From IMG/VR virus record IMGVR_UViG_3300035670_000255, positions 1 through 56,702 of that record: a DNA stretch of 56,702 nt. The stretch is one strand, 5' to 3'. Of the stretch, positions 21,905-28,808 are shown piece by piece; positions within the stretch are counted from its first letter, which is position 1; each line of letters opens with the position of its first letter. The notes below the pieces were generated by a model. It worked only from the letters and a program-made list of their open reading frames with translations. It did not search any database and was not told the origin of the DNA. A program made the translations under genes and the position numbers. This DNA is from a virus.

Positions 21905-22698
21905 GCGAAGAAATAATTCTGTTGGATGGCACATCGTGGTATAGGCCTACGCTTATCGAAGCGATGCGTGACGACGACTTCTACTATGGTTACTTGGGGA
22001 GGGCAGCGATGTCCTCCTCTAACCTGAAGAAGATTAACGACTCTCCAAAGGAGTACGAAAGGTATCTAAAGTACGGAGAAGACGGAGACACCACAGCGCT
22101 GGTTATGGGTAATCTAATCCATACGCTTGTCCTTGAGCCGCACCTACAGGAGCGATTCGTCGCTGTTGAGTGCGGGACAAAGACAGCAAACATCTGGAAG
22201 GATGCCGTAGAACACTACGAAGGCTCAGGAAAGAAGTTGCTCCTACGTAAGGACTATGACAACTGCTACTACGTGGCTGATGCGCTTAGAAAGAACAGCG
22301 TAGTTAAAGATGCCCTTCGTGATGCTGAGTATGAGTTGCCTTCAATCGGTATGCTTTACGGTATTCCATTCAGAGGCAAGGCCGACATCAAGAAGAACGA
22401 CGCGCCTGTTATCTACGACCTTAAGACAACTTCAAGTCTGTCTGACTTCAGGTACAGCGCTGTTCGTTATTCCTATGCGGCCCAAGCCTACATCTACTGC
22501 ACGTTGTTTGACGTTCAGTTTGAGAACTTTAAGTTTATTGTTGTAGACAAGGGTAGCAAAGACATTGGAATCTTTTCGGTAAGCGAAGAGTTCTTTGAGA
22601 AGGGTCGTCTATTGGTAGAGCGTGGTGTTGAAACATACATCAAGTTCTTTATTGACGGAGAAGACTTGGAAAACTATGTTGTCTACGGAGAATTATAA
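21901..22698 (+). CDS. RecE/YqaJ-like PD-(D/E)XK exonuclease
   Basis: 265 residues with a GTG start overlapping the erf stop (GTGA). Family features: MSSSNLKKINDSPKEY near residue 37, GNLIHTLVLEP (70-80, with H74), GKAD (159-162) and DLKTT (173-177), the PD-(D/E)XK metal site, then YAAQAYIYC, the conserved glutamine helix. It likely degrades one strand of duplex DNA to make tails for the Erf annealase. Cytoplasmic. Confidence 0.85.
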   Translation: MSEEIILLDGTSWYRPTLIEAMRDDDFYYGYLGRAAMSSSNLKKINDSPKEYERYLKYGEDGDTTALVMGNLIHTLVLEPHLQERFVAVECGTKTANIWKDAVEHYEGSGKKLLLRKDYDNCYYVADALRKNSVVKDALRDAEYELPSIGMLYGIPFRGKADIKKNDAPVIYDLKTTSSLSDFRYSAVRYSYAAQAYIYCTLFDVQFENFKFIVVDKGSKDIGIFSVSEEFFEKGRLLVERGVETYIKFFIDGEDLENYVVYGEL

Positions 22699-22708
22699 AT
22701 GAATAATT

Positions 22709-22936
22709 ATGAAGGCTGTTCTTGAATTTGATATGACAAACCCATCCGACAAGGATACGTTTGTGAATTGCTACAAGGGCGACGTTTATGCTGAGGCTAT
22801 TGCTCTTTTTGGGCAGTGGCTTACGGTAGAGATGAAACACAGCGAGGACCGATACAGCGAAGAGCAATACGCTACACTTAAGTTAGTTAGCGATAAGTTC
22901 TTCAATGAGGTTCAGTCTGTTGTAGAGCGCGAGTAA
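22709..22936 (+). CDS. Hypothetical helical protein, 75 residues
   Basis: Begins MKAVLEFDMTNPSDKDTF, a pattern common in short phage proteins next to recombination genes, and continues as two helices (YAEAIALFGQWL, YATLKLVSDKFFNEV). Overlaps the next gene by one base. No assigned function. Confidence 0.55.
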   Translation: MKAVLEFDMTNPSDKDTFVNCYKGDVYAEAIALFGQWLTVEMKHSEDRYSEEQYATLKLVSDKFFNEVQSVVERE

Positions 22937-23316
22937 TGGACTACAATAGCGACTTCAGGTTTGACTTGGAGTTGGGACAGCAAGGTGAGACTACCTTCGG
23001 CGCTATATTCTCTGGCACCAAGATAGAAGTTAAAACAGACTTTGCGGCCCACATTACTGGTAATTTCTTTATTGAGTATGAGTCACGTGACAAGCCTTCT
23101 GGTCTTGCTACTACTCACGCCGTGTATTGGTGCTTGATTGCCACCAAGACTTCGGAACGTGTTCTTAAGGACAACGTGCTATTTATGGCTGTCCTTCCTA
23201 CTGATAGGTTGAAGGAGTTATGTCGTGAGATATTTGCAGAGAGAGGATACGTGCTTGGAGGGGACAGCAATACATCTAAGGGCGTATTGCTCCCTGTAAG
23301 CAAAGTATTCTTATGA
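22936..23316 (+). CDS. PD-(D/E)XK nuclease-like protein, 126 residues
   Basis: Compact restriction-nuclease-like core: E18, then KIEVKTD (29-35, the E-x-K catalytic strand with K33), then GNFFIEYESRDKPSGLATTH. The last part is a recurrent motif in small phage nucleases of this fold. May process recombination or replication intermediates, or degrade host DNA; substrate unknown. Lies in the erf operon. Confidence 0.75.
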   Translation: MDYNSDFRFDLELGQQGETTFGAIFSGTKIEVKTDFAAHITGNFFIEYESRDKPSGLATTHAVYWCLIATKTSERVLKDNVLFMAVLPTDRLKELCREIFAERGYVLGGDSNTSKGVLLPVSKVFL

Positions 23317-23495
23317 GTTCACTAACGGTAAACAAGATGAAAGACAAACCAACACCTTGCTCGAACCACGAGCGTGACAACGAAGAAGAGGAGCGCAAAG
23401 CCGAGGAGCGTATGATGATTATTATACGTAATGGCAACGAGGGAACGCATTACCCTGAGTATGGAGATTATTTAGATGACACTGACGACGAATGA
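23313..23495 (+). CDS. Hypothetical charged protein, 60 residues
   Basis: Highly charged, with RDNEEEERKAEERM in the middle and an acidic end. ATGA overlaps with both neighbours. No family recognised; probably partly disordered. Confidence 0.45.
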   Translation: MSSLTVNKMKDKPTPCSNHERDNEEEERKAEERMMIIIRNGNEGTHYPEYGDYLDDTDDE

Positions 23496-23710
23496 AAATC
23501 GAGTTAACAATGGCCGAGCTATTGCAAATCATTGATATGATTAAGAACGGCACAGAGCAAGACAACGAGGGTGATGACTTCTACCTGATGCAGGACTTCC
23601 TTGATGGACCTGATACCAAACTAAAGTGTATTGACTGCGGCTCTACGGATGACATTATGTTTTCGACAAAAGACTTCAGTCCTTACTGCAAAAAATGTTT
23701 ATTCAAATGA
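23492..23710 (+). CDS. Small zinc-ribbon protein, 72 residues
   Basis: N-terminal helix, acidic linker, then C46-x2-C49 and C66-x2-C69 (KCIDCG and YCKKCL), a four-cysteine zinc ribbon. Zinc ribbons of this size often bind nucleic acid or a protein partner. Overlaps the next start (ATGA). Confidence 0.6.
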   Translation: MKIELTMAELLQIIDMIKNGTEQDNEGDDFYLMQDFLDGPDTKLKCIDCGSTDDIMFSTKDFSPYCKKCLFK

Positions 23711-23889
23711 ACAAGCACCAAATAGATGAAGCCTTGAATGAGGCATACAAGAAAGGTTGGGATGATGCCTTCTTAATCCTACGCTATCACAACAGTATGG
23801 TGCAGGGTCTGATTGATGATGATGCAGATTCGCATCATCCACGCATCAAAAGCAAGATAAAGGAAGTTAAAACCACCAAAGAGAAATGA
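23707..23889 (+). CDS. Hypothetical protein, 60 residues
   Basis: ATG 23707 overlaps the previous stop; an in-frame ATG at 23695 is possible. Helical N-terminus (KHQIDEALNEAYKKGWDDAF), basic end. Last gene before the operator repeats at 23905. No recognised family. Confidence 0.5.
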   Translation: MNKHQIDEALNEAYKKGWDDAFLILRYHNSMVQGLIDDDADSHHPRIKSKIKEVKTTKEK

Positions 23890-23904
23890 AACTTCAACCT
23901 ATAG

Positions 23905-23964
23905 GTATACCCTATCGTGTATAAATTATACCTAAAACTATATATGTATACCCTATCGTGTATA
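23905..23964 (+). repeat. Two identical 19-bp operator-like repeats
   Basis: GTATACCCTATCGTGTATA occurs at 23905-23923 and again at 23946-23964, 41 bp apart, about four helical turns. Each copy is a TATAC-N8-GTATA half-palindrome. They sit in the 155-bp gap before the 24045 gene, where the only promoter-like element is a poor TAACATTG at 24031. Likely binding sites for a phage regulator or activator. Confidence 0.6.
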
Positions 23965-24044
23965 GTTTTTGGAAAATATATCGCATATCGCAATACAAGA
24001 TAATGTAACCTAATTCGGATAATCTCCGAGTAACATTGCAAAAT

Positions 24045-24341
24045 ATGGCAAAGAGACTAACGAAAGAGGAGAAGTGGCGCAAGGCAAGTGAAGACCTCAT
24101 CAACAAGATGTTTGAGATTGCTGGCCACAACGTAACCTTTGACGACATCAAAGACCGCAAGGACGACTGGTACACCGACTGGACTATGACCGTTGCTCAG
24201 GCCGAGCAGTGGAAGGAGTGGGGGATGGAGTACTTGCAGAAGAATATGAAGTTCACCAAGCACTACGCTGAGCTTGAGATGAGAATGTTTAATGTAATGT
24301 ATGGTCTCAAGTACAGCGACTGGCAAGATGGAACAAATTAA
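24045..24341 (+). CDS. Hypothetical protein, 98 residues
   Basis: ATG 24045, the first ATG behind the operator repeats. Basic N-terminus (AKRLTKEEKWRKASED), then DWYTDWTMTVAQAEQWKEW and a helical end. Short phage proteins with this D-W-x-T-x-x-Q pattern are common and uncharacterised. Next gene overlaps its 3' end by 14 bases. Confidence 0.55.
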   Translation: MAKRLTKEEKWRKASEDLINKMFEIAGHNVTFDDIKDRKDDWYTDWTMTVAQAEQWKEWGMEYLQKNMKFTKHYAELEMRMFNVMYGLKYSDWQDGTN

Positions 24342-24483
24342 AAAGAAAGATTTATTGCTCGACCAATACAGGAAGGCGCAATACAACCGCAACGTATGTT
24401 TGTACAGCCGTAGAGATACTGAGGCTAAGTACTGGGAAGGCTACGTTAATGCACTTAGTTTAATTTTAGAAACACAACAATAA
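24328..24483 (+). CDS. Hypothetical protein, 51 residues
   Basis: ATG 24328. Basic, helical (KDLLLDQYRKAQYNRNVCLY) ending ALSLILETQQ. Overlaps the MazG start by one base. No recognised family. Confidence 0.45.
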   Translation: MEQIKKKDLLLDQYRKAQYNRNVCLYSRRDTEAKYWEGYVNALSLILETQQ

Positions 24484-24785
24484 TGGACGCAATCTTAGAT
24501 TTAGAGATGAAAGTCATTGACTGGGCTATCGAACGTGGCCTTGTCGAACGCGAGAACGCCAACAAGCAAATGCTCAAGGTAATGGAAGAAGTAGGAGAAC
24601 TCGCTTCAGCCATCGCAAAGAACAAAGAAGAAGAGACCATTGACGCTATCGGAGATGTCCTCGTTACGCTGATTATTCTGTCCGCCCAACTGGAACTCAA
24701 CCCTTGGGACTGCTTAGAAACAGCCTACAACGAAATCAAAGGACGTAAGGGTAAGCTCGTTAACGGAGTATTCATCAAAGAATAA
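24483..24785 (+). CDS. MazG-like nucleotide pyrophosphohydrolase
   Basis: 100 residues, all-helical. Metal-binding motif EEVGEL (35-40, E35/E36/E39) with a second acidic helix EETIDAIGDVLV (E51, D54, D58), and KGRKGK near the end. MazG enzymes cut nucleoside triphosphates to monophosphates and pyrophosphate. Phage versions are thought to alter nucleotide or alarmone pools during infection, though the substrate differs between members. Ends directly before a strong terminator. Confidence 0.82.
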   Translation: MDAILDLEMKVIDWAIERGLVERENANKQMLKVMEEVGELASAIAKNKEEETIDAIGDVLVTLIILSAQLELNPWDCLETAYNEIKGRKGKLVNGVFIKE

Positions 24786-24850
24786 GAGGGGGAAGTCGTT
24801 GACGTGTAATGCGTTGGCGCAAACAAGGGTGTTTAGCCCCCTCTTTTTTT
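24785..24850 (+). terminator. Rho-independent terminator after mazG-like gene
   Basis: AGAGGGGG (24785-24792) pairs with CCCCCTCT (24837-24844), followed by TTTTTT. The 44-base loop contains a small inner hairpin (TGCGTTGGCGCA). The stem starts inside the stop codon of the MazG-like gene. A separate promoter follows at once, isolating the SSB-like gene. Confidence 0.8.
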
Positions 24851-24859
24851 CGAATACCC

Positions 24860-24890
24860 TTGCTATTAACATCGTTATTAACTAAATTTG
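24860..24890 (+). promoter_or_regulatory. Promoter of SSB-like gene and replication operon
   Basis: TTG 24860-24862, exactly 20 bp, TAAATTTG 24883-24890, then ATG at 24907. A strong match directly behind a terminator, giving the genes from 24907 on their own control. Confidence 0.75.
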
Positions 24891-24906
24891 TTGAAAATTC
24901 ATAACA

Positions 24907-25227
24907 ATGGAAAACAAAACAGACAAAATCTTCTGCGGCTACGTTAAGTCGGTGAAGTTGTGGGACGAAGGCCAACGTACATTCGTTGAACCACGTGAAG
25001 GAGTATCAATGCGATTCTCGCTTTCAGTTGCTGAGATGAACGACCTCCAGCGCTACGCTACCAAAGGTGAGAAGCCATTCGTTTCTTTCGACCTTAAGCG
25101 CAGCGCAAAGGGCTCATACTACATTGAAGTATCTGACCCTTCAACTTGGTCAAAGGGACCTCAATCAGGAGGCACAGCTCCAGTGGCACCACAAGCACCT
25201 GTTGCTGGTGATGACCTTCCCTTCTGA
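24907..25227 (+). CDS. Probable phage single-stranded DNA-binding protein
   Basis: 106 residues. Strand-rich body (KIFCGYVKSVKLWDEGQRTF, PFVSFDLKRSAKGSYYIEVS), then a flexible G, Q, A, P linker and the acidic tip GDDLPF. A D-D-x-P-F tail is the hallmark by which bacterial SSB recruits partners. The body is smaller than the usual OB-fold SSB and shows no clear family match, so this could be a diverged or new type. Its private promoter and terminator fit a highly expressed replication protein. Confidence 0.62.
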   Translation: MENKTDKIFCGYVKSVKLWDEGQRTFVEPREGVSMRFSLSVAEMNDLQRYATKGEKPFVSFDLKRSAKGSYYIEVSDPSTWSKGPQSGGTAPVAPQAPVAGDDLPF

Positions 25228-25609
25228 GCTCCTTGAGTCCTCATTAGTATACCTCGTAGGCTTTGAATGGGGGATGGATATCCTCAAGATTGAATATCCC
25301 CTATTCTACGCCTCTACTCCTTCTAAGAAATTACATTGGTTTGAGGTAGTGAAAGCTACTTCTTCCGATGGTGTCGTGACTCTTGATAAGATGTCGGACA
25401 AGGAATACTCTGTCATATACTTTCAAACTAAGCGAAAGGGAGACAACGTACTACTTGTTCAAACATCTAAACTGAAGCCTACGCTTACAGGTTTTGAGTT
25501 AGCCGACTTGATTATGAGAAGGGCAGAGATTCACGTCGAAGAAATCATCGAACAAGGAATCTACAAGGAACTCGAGGCCAAGAAAAACAAAGCCCCTGTA
25601 GCTCAATAG
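25211..25609 (+). CDS. Hypothetical protein, 132 residues, ending inside tRNA gene
   Basis: ATG 25211 overlaps the SSB-like gene by 17 bases; longer upstream starts in this frame lie wholly in that gene. Mixed alpha/beta (FEWGMDILKIEYPLFYAS, EYSVIYFQTKRKGDNVLLV), with a helical end. No family recognised. Its last six codons lie in the tRNA-Arg gene, so processing of the tRNA would cut this mRNA. Confidence 0.5.
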   Translation: MTFPSELLESSLVYLVGFEWGMDILKIEYPLFYASTPSKKLHWFEVVKATSSDGVVTLDKMSDKEYSVIYFQTKRKGDNVLLVQTSKLKPTLTGFELADLIMRRAEIHVEEIIEQGIYKELEAKKNKAPVAQ

Positions 25610-25665
25610 GACAGAGCATCTCACTTCTAATGAGACGGTTACACGTTCGAGTCGTGTCAGGGGTG
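25592..25665 (+). tRNA. tRNA-Arg (anticodon TCT)
   Basis: 74 bases fold as a full cloverleaf: acceptor GCCCCTG with CAGGGGT (G-U at the first pair), D-arm GCTC/GAGC, anticodon stem TCTCA/TGAGA with loop CTTCTAA (anticodon TCT, reading AGA), five-base variable loop, and T-arm ACACG/CGTGT with loop TTCGAGT. CCA is not encoded. It is the only tRNA seen. AGA is used freely in phage genes, so it may supplement a scarce host tRNA. Confidence 0.95.
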
Positions 25666-25667
25666 CT

Positions 25668-25745
25668 ATGGATACGTTAATTCTATCCCTTTTATTTATA
25701 GTGATGGCAATCATCGCCATCAAAACAACACCTAAAAACAAATGA
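25668..25745 (+). CDS. 25-residue membrane micropeptide
   Basis: ATG 25668 three bases after the tRNA, TGA at 25745 overlapping the next start (ATGA). Mostly one hydrophobic segment (LILSLLFIVMAIIAI) with a basic tail. Location directly behind the tRNA may give it an efficient leader after tRNA processing. Expression unproven. Confidence 0.4.
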   Translation: MDTLILSLLFIVMAIIAIKTTPKNK

Positions 25746-26212
25746 ACCTTCAATATTCTGCATCAAGAATACAGACATTCGGACTTGCTGTCTCCGAACA
25801 CTTCCACGCAAACATCTTCTCAAGAACAAGAAAGGGATTGGTTGTAAACCTAAGGAAGGCATCATACTATGTGTTGCGCAGAAGAGGAATAACATACTCT
25901 ACGATGGCTTCGATATTCAATAAGAACCACGCAAGCGTAATGCACGGAACCACAAGTTGTTCCAACCTCCTCGATGTTAATGACCAAGAGATGCGTAAGT
26001 ATGTGGACATCATTGAGCTCATTGCCAACGAGGTGTTCCAAGAGACTGAGGTTGATGATATGCGACCAGAGATGCGGATGAATATCTACAAACTCAAAAT
26101 CGCTGACTTTATTGAGGCGCACGACAGCCTATTGCCATCGTTGAATGCAAGTGAGCGAAAGATGATGTCACGAAAGATATTCAATGAAGTACACAAAGAG
26201 TTCTATGAGTAA
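25742..26212 (+). CDS. DnaA domain IV-like DNA-binding protein
   Basis: 156 residues. Residues about 37-75 resemble the DNA-binding domain IV of DnaA: RKASYYVLRRRGITYSTMAS then NKNHASVMHG, equivalent to the DnaA signature G-R-D-H-S-T-V-x-H. No ATPase domain is present. Similar stand-alone DnaA-C domains occur in Bacteroidetes phages. Position just before the primase-helicase suggests an initiator that binds the phage origin, or a competitor of host DnaA. The C-terminal half is helical and unrecognised. Confidence 0.65.
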   Translation: MNLQYSASRIQTFGLAVSEHFHANIFSRTRKGLVVNLRKASYYVLRRRGITYSTMASIFNKNHASVMHGTTSCSNLLDVNDQEMRKYVDIIELIANEVFQETEVDDMRPEMRMNIYKLKIADFIEAHDSLLPSLNASERKMMSRKIFNEVHKEFYE

Positions 26213-26366
26213 GCAATTAGTTACCCCCACAATCAAGGCGCTGTCCTTAATTCGTATGCACGGCAAAGACGATGCCCTTAAGCACGCCACCCAGTGTATG
26301 TATATGGCCAACGATAAGGCCTACGAGTATTGGAAGAATGTTGTCTCGATAATTGAATCAGAATGA
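26205..26366 (+). CDS. Hypothetical protein, 53 residues
   Basis: ATG 26205, overlapping the previous gene by eight bases and the primase-helicase by four (ATGA). Helical, with HGKDDALKHATQCMYMAND. Possibly a partner of the helicase by position; nothing in the sequence proves it. Confidence 0.48.
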   Translation: MSKQLVTPTIKALSLIRMHGKDDALKHATQCMYMANDKAYEYWKNVVSIIESE

Positions 26367-28207
26367 ACCCATTAGACCAAAGAGTAACCATCTTCAAGAG
26401 TGTCTTCGAAGTTGGCGCACCATCCTACATCACTGTTCTTCAGGCTCTTGAGCGTATTAAGAGTGGGAAGCAAAGCGAGCGAGTAACCCTTATTAGAGAA
26501 GGAGAGCGAGAGCTCAAAACAAAGCTACCTGTAGTTCTTTGGTCTGGTGTATTTGAGTCACGCAACGACGATGCGCTAACCGAGCACAGCAGACTCATAG
26601 TCATTGACATTGACCACGTTACAACATTCTCAAGCGTAGAAGAAGTTAAGTCTGTTCTATGCCTTGACCAACACATTGTAGCCGTATGGGTAAGCCCATC
26701 TGGAGACGGAATCAAAGCACTGGTTAACATCACATTCCCAGAGCGCCACAGAGACCACTTTAGAGCCCTTGAGAAGTACTTTGAGACAAAGTATGGCTTG
26801 GTCATTGACCCATCGGGAAAGAATGAATCTAGGGCCTGCTTTGAGTCCTACGACCCTGACCTGTGCATCAAGACGGCTGTTCCTTTCTCCAACCTTCTGA
26901 CAGAAGAATACGAGCGTAAGAAGCAAGAGGTTACGCAGATGGAGAAGTCAACAGACTACCATCGCCTCAACATCGCAGCGCAGATGATTCGCAGAGCTCC
27001 AGACGGAGAGAAGCACAACACTTTACTTAGAGCTGCAATCCTTTGCGGTGGCTATATAGCCGCAGGAAGAATGGAAGAGGATGAGGTGTTCCGAGTTCTT
27101 CTTCGTGAGATTGAGCGCAGGGATGTGCACAGCCTTGACTCTGCCAAGAAGACAATCACCGACGGAATCGAAGAAGGCAAGCGCAAGCCCATCCACGAGA
27201 TTGTCAACGAAGAGGAGAAGGTAACCCGCAAGATGAAGCTCGAGGATGGCGATATGTCATTCATTGCACCTGATGATTCTGATGAGCGCTGGATTAACGA
27301 CTTCGCAGAAGGTCGAATTGAGCTTGGCCTTACCACTGGACACCCTGACATTGACAGACACTTCGTATACAAGAAGGACTTTACCATCATCAACGGACAC
27401 TCCAACATCGGTAAGACAACATTGGTGTTGCACCTTATGGTGAATGCGGCGATTCGCCACAACTGGAAGTGGATTGTATACTCAAGCGAGAGTAGGACAG
27501 CATCAATCAAGATGCGAATTATGCAGTACGCCTGCGATAGGAATATCAAGGATATGCCATACCTCACAAGGAAGAAAGCCTACGAGTGGGTGAAAGACCA
27601 CTTCATCTTCATCAACAACAACAAGGTGTTCTCATATATGGACATCCTGTTGTACTGCGAGAAGATTATGAACTACAAGAAGATAGATGGAATTCTGATT
27701 GACCCATACAACTCCCTACGTGTAGATATGTCACGCACATCAGGCGCTGGAGTACACGAGTACCACTACGATGCAGCATCAGAGTTCCTTACCTTCTCCA
27801 ACACCAACCAAGTAGCACTGTGGCTCAACACACACGCCATCACTGAAGCGGCACGCAGGAGAGGTGATGACGGACTACCTGTCGCACCGGGAGCAGAGGA
27901 CAGTGAACACGGAGGTAAGTGGGTCAACAGGGCCGATAACTTCCTAACGTTCCACAGAAAGATTCAGCACCAAGTGCCTCAGATGAAGCGCACTATGGAG
28001 TGGCACGTGAGAAAGATTCGTGAGACTGAAACAGGAGGAGACCCCACAACAGTGGACAGTCCAATCCTTCTTGAGATGAATCACGCACGCACTTCTTTCC
28101 GCACTCGCAATGGTCAATTGCTGTTCCCCCCACTTGGAACTCACTTGGGTCAAACAGAACTTGCGGGGCATATTCAATTAAATGGTGATTATAACACATC
28201 TTTTTGA
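26363..28207 (+). CDS. Primase-helicase fusion (BT4734-like primase plus DnaB-type helicase)
   Basis: 614 residues. The N-terminal ~170 residues match the BT4734/VirE_N type primase-like domain: LIVIDIDHV (78-86, acidic metal site), VWVSPSGDGIKALVNI (109-124) and an R-A-C-F-E segment near 157. A helical linker domain follows (about 190-290). The C-terminal helicase has Walker A GHSNIGKTT (345-353) and Walker B GILIDPYNSL (about 443), with a later conserved W-L-N-T-H region (RecA/DnaB fold). It would unwind the fork and prime synthesis. No phage DNA polymerase is seen, so the host polymerase is presumably recruited. Confidence 0.85.
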   Translation: MNPLDQRVTIFKSVFEVGAPSYITVLQALERIKSGKQSERVTLIREGERELKTKLPVVLWSGVFESRNDDALTEHSRLIVIDIDHVTTFSSVEEVKSVLCLDQHIVAVWVSPSGDGIKALVNITFPERHRDHFRALEKYFETKYGLVIDPSGKNESRACFESYDPDLCIKTAVPFSNLLTEEYERKKQEVTQMEKSTDYHRLNIAAQMIRRAPDGEKHNTLLRAAILCGGYIAAGRMEEDEVFRVLLREIERRDVHSLDSAKKTITDGIEEGKRKPIHEIVNEEEKVTRKMKLEDGDMSFIAPDDSDERWINDFAEGRIELGLTTGHPDIDRHFVYKKDFTIINGHSNIGKTTLVLHLMVNAAIRHNWKWIVYSSESRTASIKMRIMQYACDRNIKDMPYLTRKKAYEWVKDHFIFINNNKVFSYMDILLYCEKIMNYKKIDGILIDPYNSLRVDMSRTSGAGVHEYHYDAASEFLTFSNTNQVALWLNTHAITEAARRRGDDGLPVAPGAEDSEHGGKWVNRADNFLTFHRKIQHQVPQMKRTMEWHVRKIRETETGGDPTTVDSPILLEMNHARTSFRTRNGQLLFPPLGTHLGQTELAGHIQLNGDYNTSF

Positions 28208-28215
28208 TAAATTTG
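28208..28215 (+). promoter_or_regulatory. -7 element TAAATTTG before rusA-like gene
   Basis: TAAATTTG, four bases before ATG 28220, with only GTG where a -33 TTG would be. So close to the start codon that any transcript would begin at or inside it. Weak candidate. Confidence 0.25.
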
Positions 28216-28219
28216 TTTA

Positions 28220-28789
28220 ATGCCCGATGATTATCAAGAGATTACAATTCCATTACCAAAGCCTCCTAGTCTTAACGCTCTCTATTCTGGGAAACATTGG
28301 AGCAATCGTTTCGGCGAGAAGTCTTCCTTTGGAAAACAAGTTAAAGAGACACTTAACTCCTACGACGCTTTTCACGCTGACAAGATTAGCATACATCTCA
28401 GGTACAATTGTAGGTTTGATGTTGATAATACCATTGTGGCTATTAAGTTTCTTGCGGACTATCTTAAGTCTCACGGCTACATTGATGACGATACTCCAAG
28501 GTATTTTACTGCAATTAGTTCAACATTTGATAATCACCTCGGAAAAGACGAGTTCGTAGCTAAGGTCTGCTGCTGGGGGTACAAACTAAGAGACAATGAC
28601 GGAGCAGAGGCTATCACAACAGTTCTTCCTAGCGGCGGAGATGATTCATCAGGCAACAACAAATCTGTTCGAACAACTGCACAACGGACAAGGAAGACCC
28701 CTGCACGACCGAGAGCAAGTAGAAAAAATCCTGCAAAAGTATCAAACAGCCCTAAGGGAAGAGCTAAGCGGAGTAAGGGAGGCAATTAA
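28220..28789 (+). CDS. RusA-like Holliday junction resolvase with basic tail
   Basis: 189 residues. Core to about residue 125 fits RusA: PLPKPPSLNALYSG, FDVDN (66-70), K76 and D80 in AIKFLADYL, and YIDDDTPRY (87-95), the acidic metal site. The remaining ~65 residues are low-complexity and basic (TRKTPARPRASRKNPAKVS), longer than usual for RusA. This tail shares DNA with a second open frame (28596-28808). The tail may bind DNA or may simply be forced by the overlapping frame. Resolves recombination intermediates with the erf module. Confidence 0.8.
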   Translation: MPDDYQEITIPLPKPPSLNALYSGKHWSNRFGEKSSFGKQVKETLNSYDAFHADKISIHLRYNCRFDVDNTIVAIKFLADYLKSHGYIDDDTPRYFTAISSTFDNHLGKDEFVAKVCCWGYKLRDNDGAEAITTVLPSGGDDSSGNNKSVRTTAQRTRKTPARPRASRKNPAKVSNSPKGRAKRSKGGN

Positions 28790-28808
28790 GGAATACCACA
28801 AAGAATGA
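28596..28808 (+). CDS. Helical protein overprinted on rusA-like tail
   Basis: 70 residues in a different frame, covering 194 bases of the RusA-like gene and ending with an ATGA overlap to the glycosyltransferase start. It reads as a well-formed amphipathic helix (QQFFLAAEMIHQATTNLFEQ, EELSGVREAIKEYHKE), more protein-like than the basic tail it overlaps. Its 3' coupling to the next gene supports it being real. Function unknown. Confidence 0.55.
   Translation: MTEQRLSQQFFLAAEMIHQATTNLFEQLHNGQGRPLHDREQVEKILQKYQTALREELSGVREAIKEYHKE

Noticed and set aside
28208-28215. Strong promoter before the RusA-like gene
   Set aside because: The -7 match is four bases from the start codon and has no -33 TTG; probably chance, kept at low confidence.
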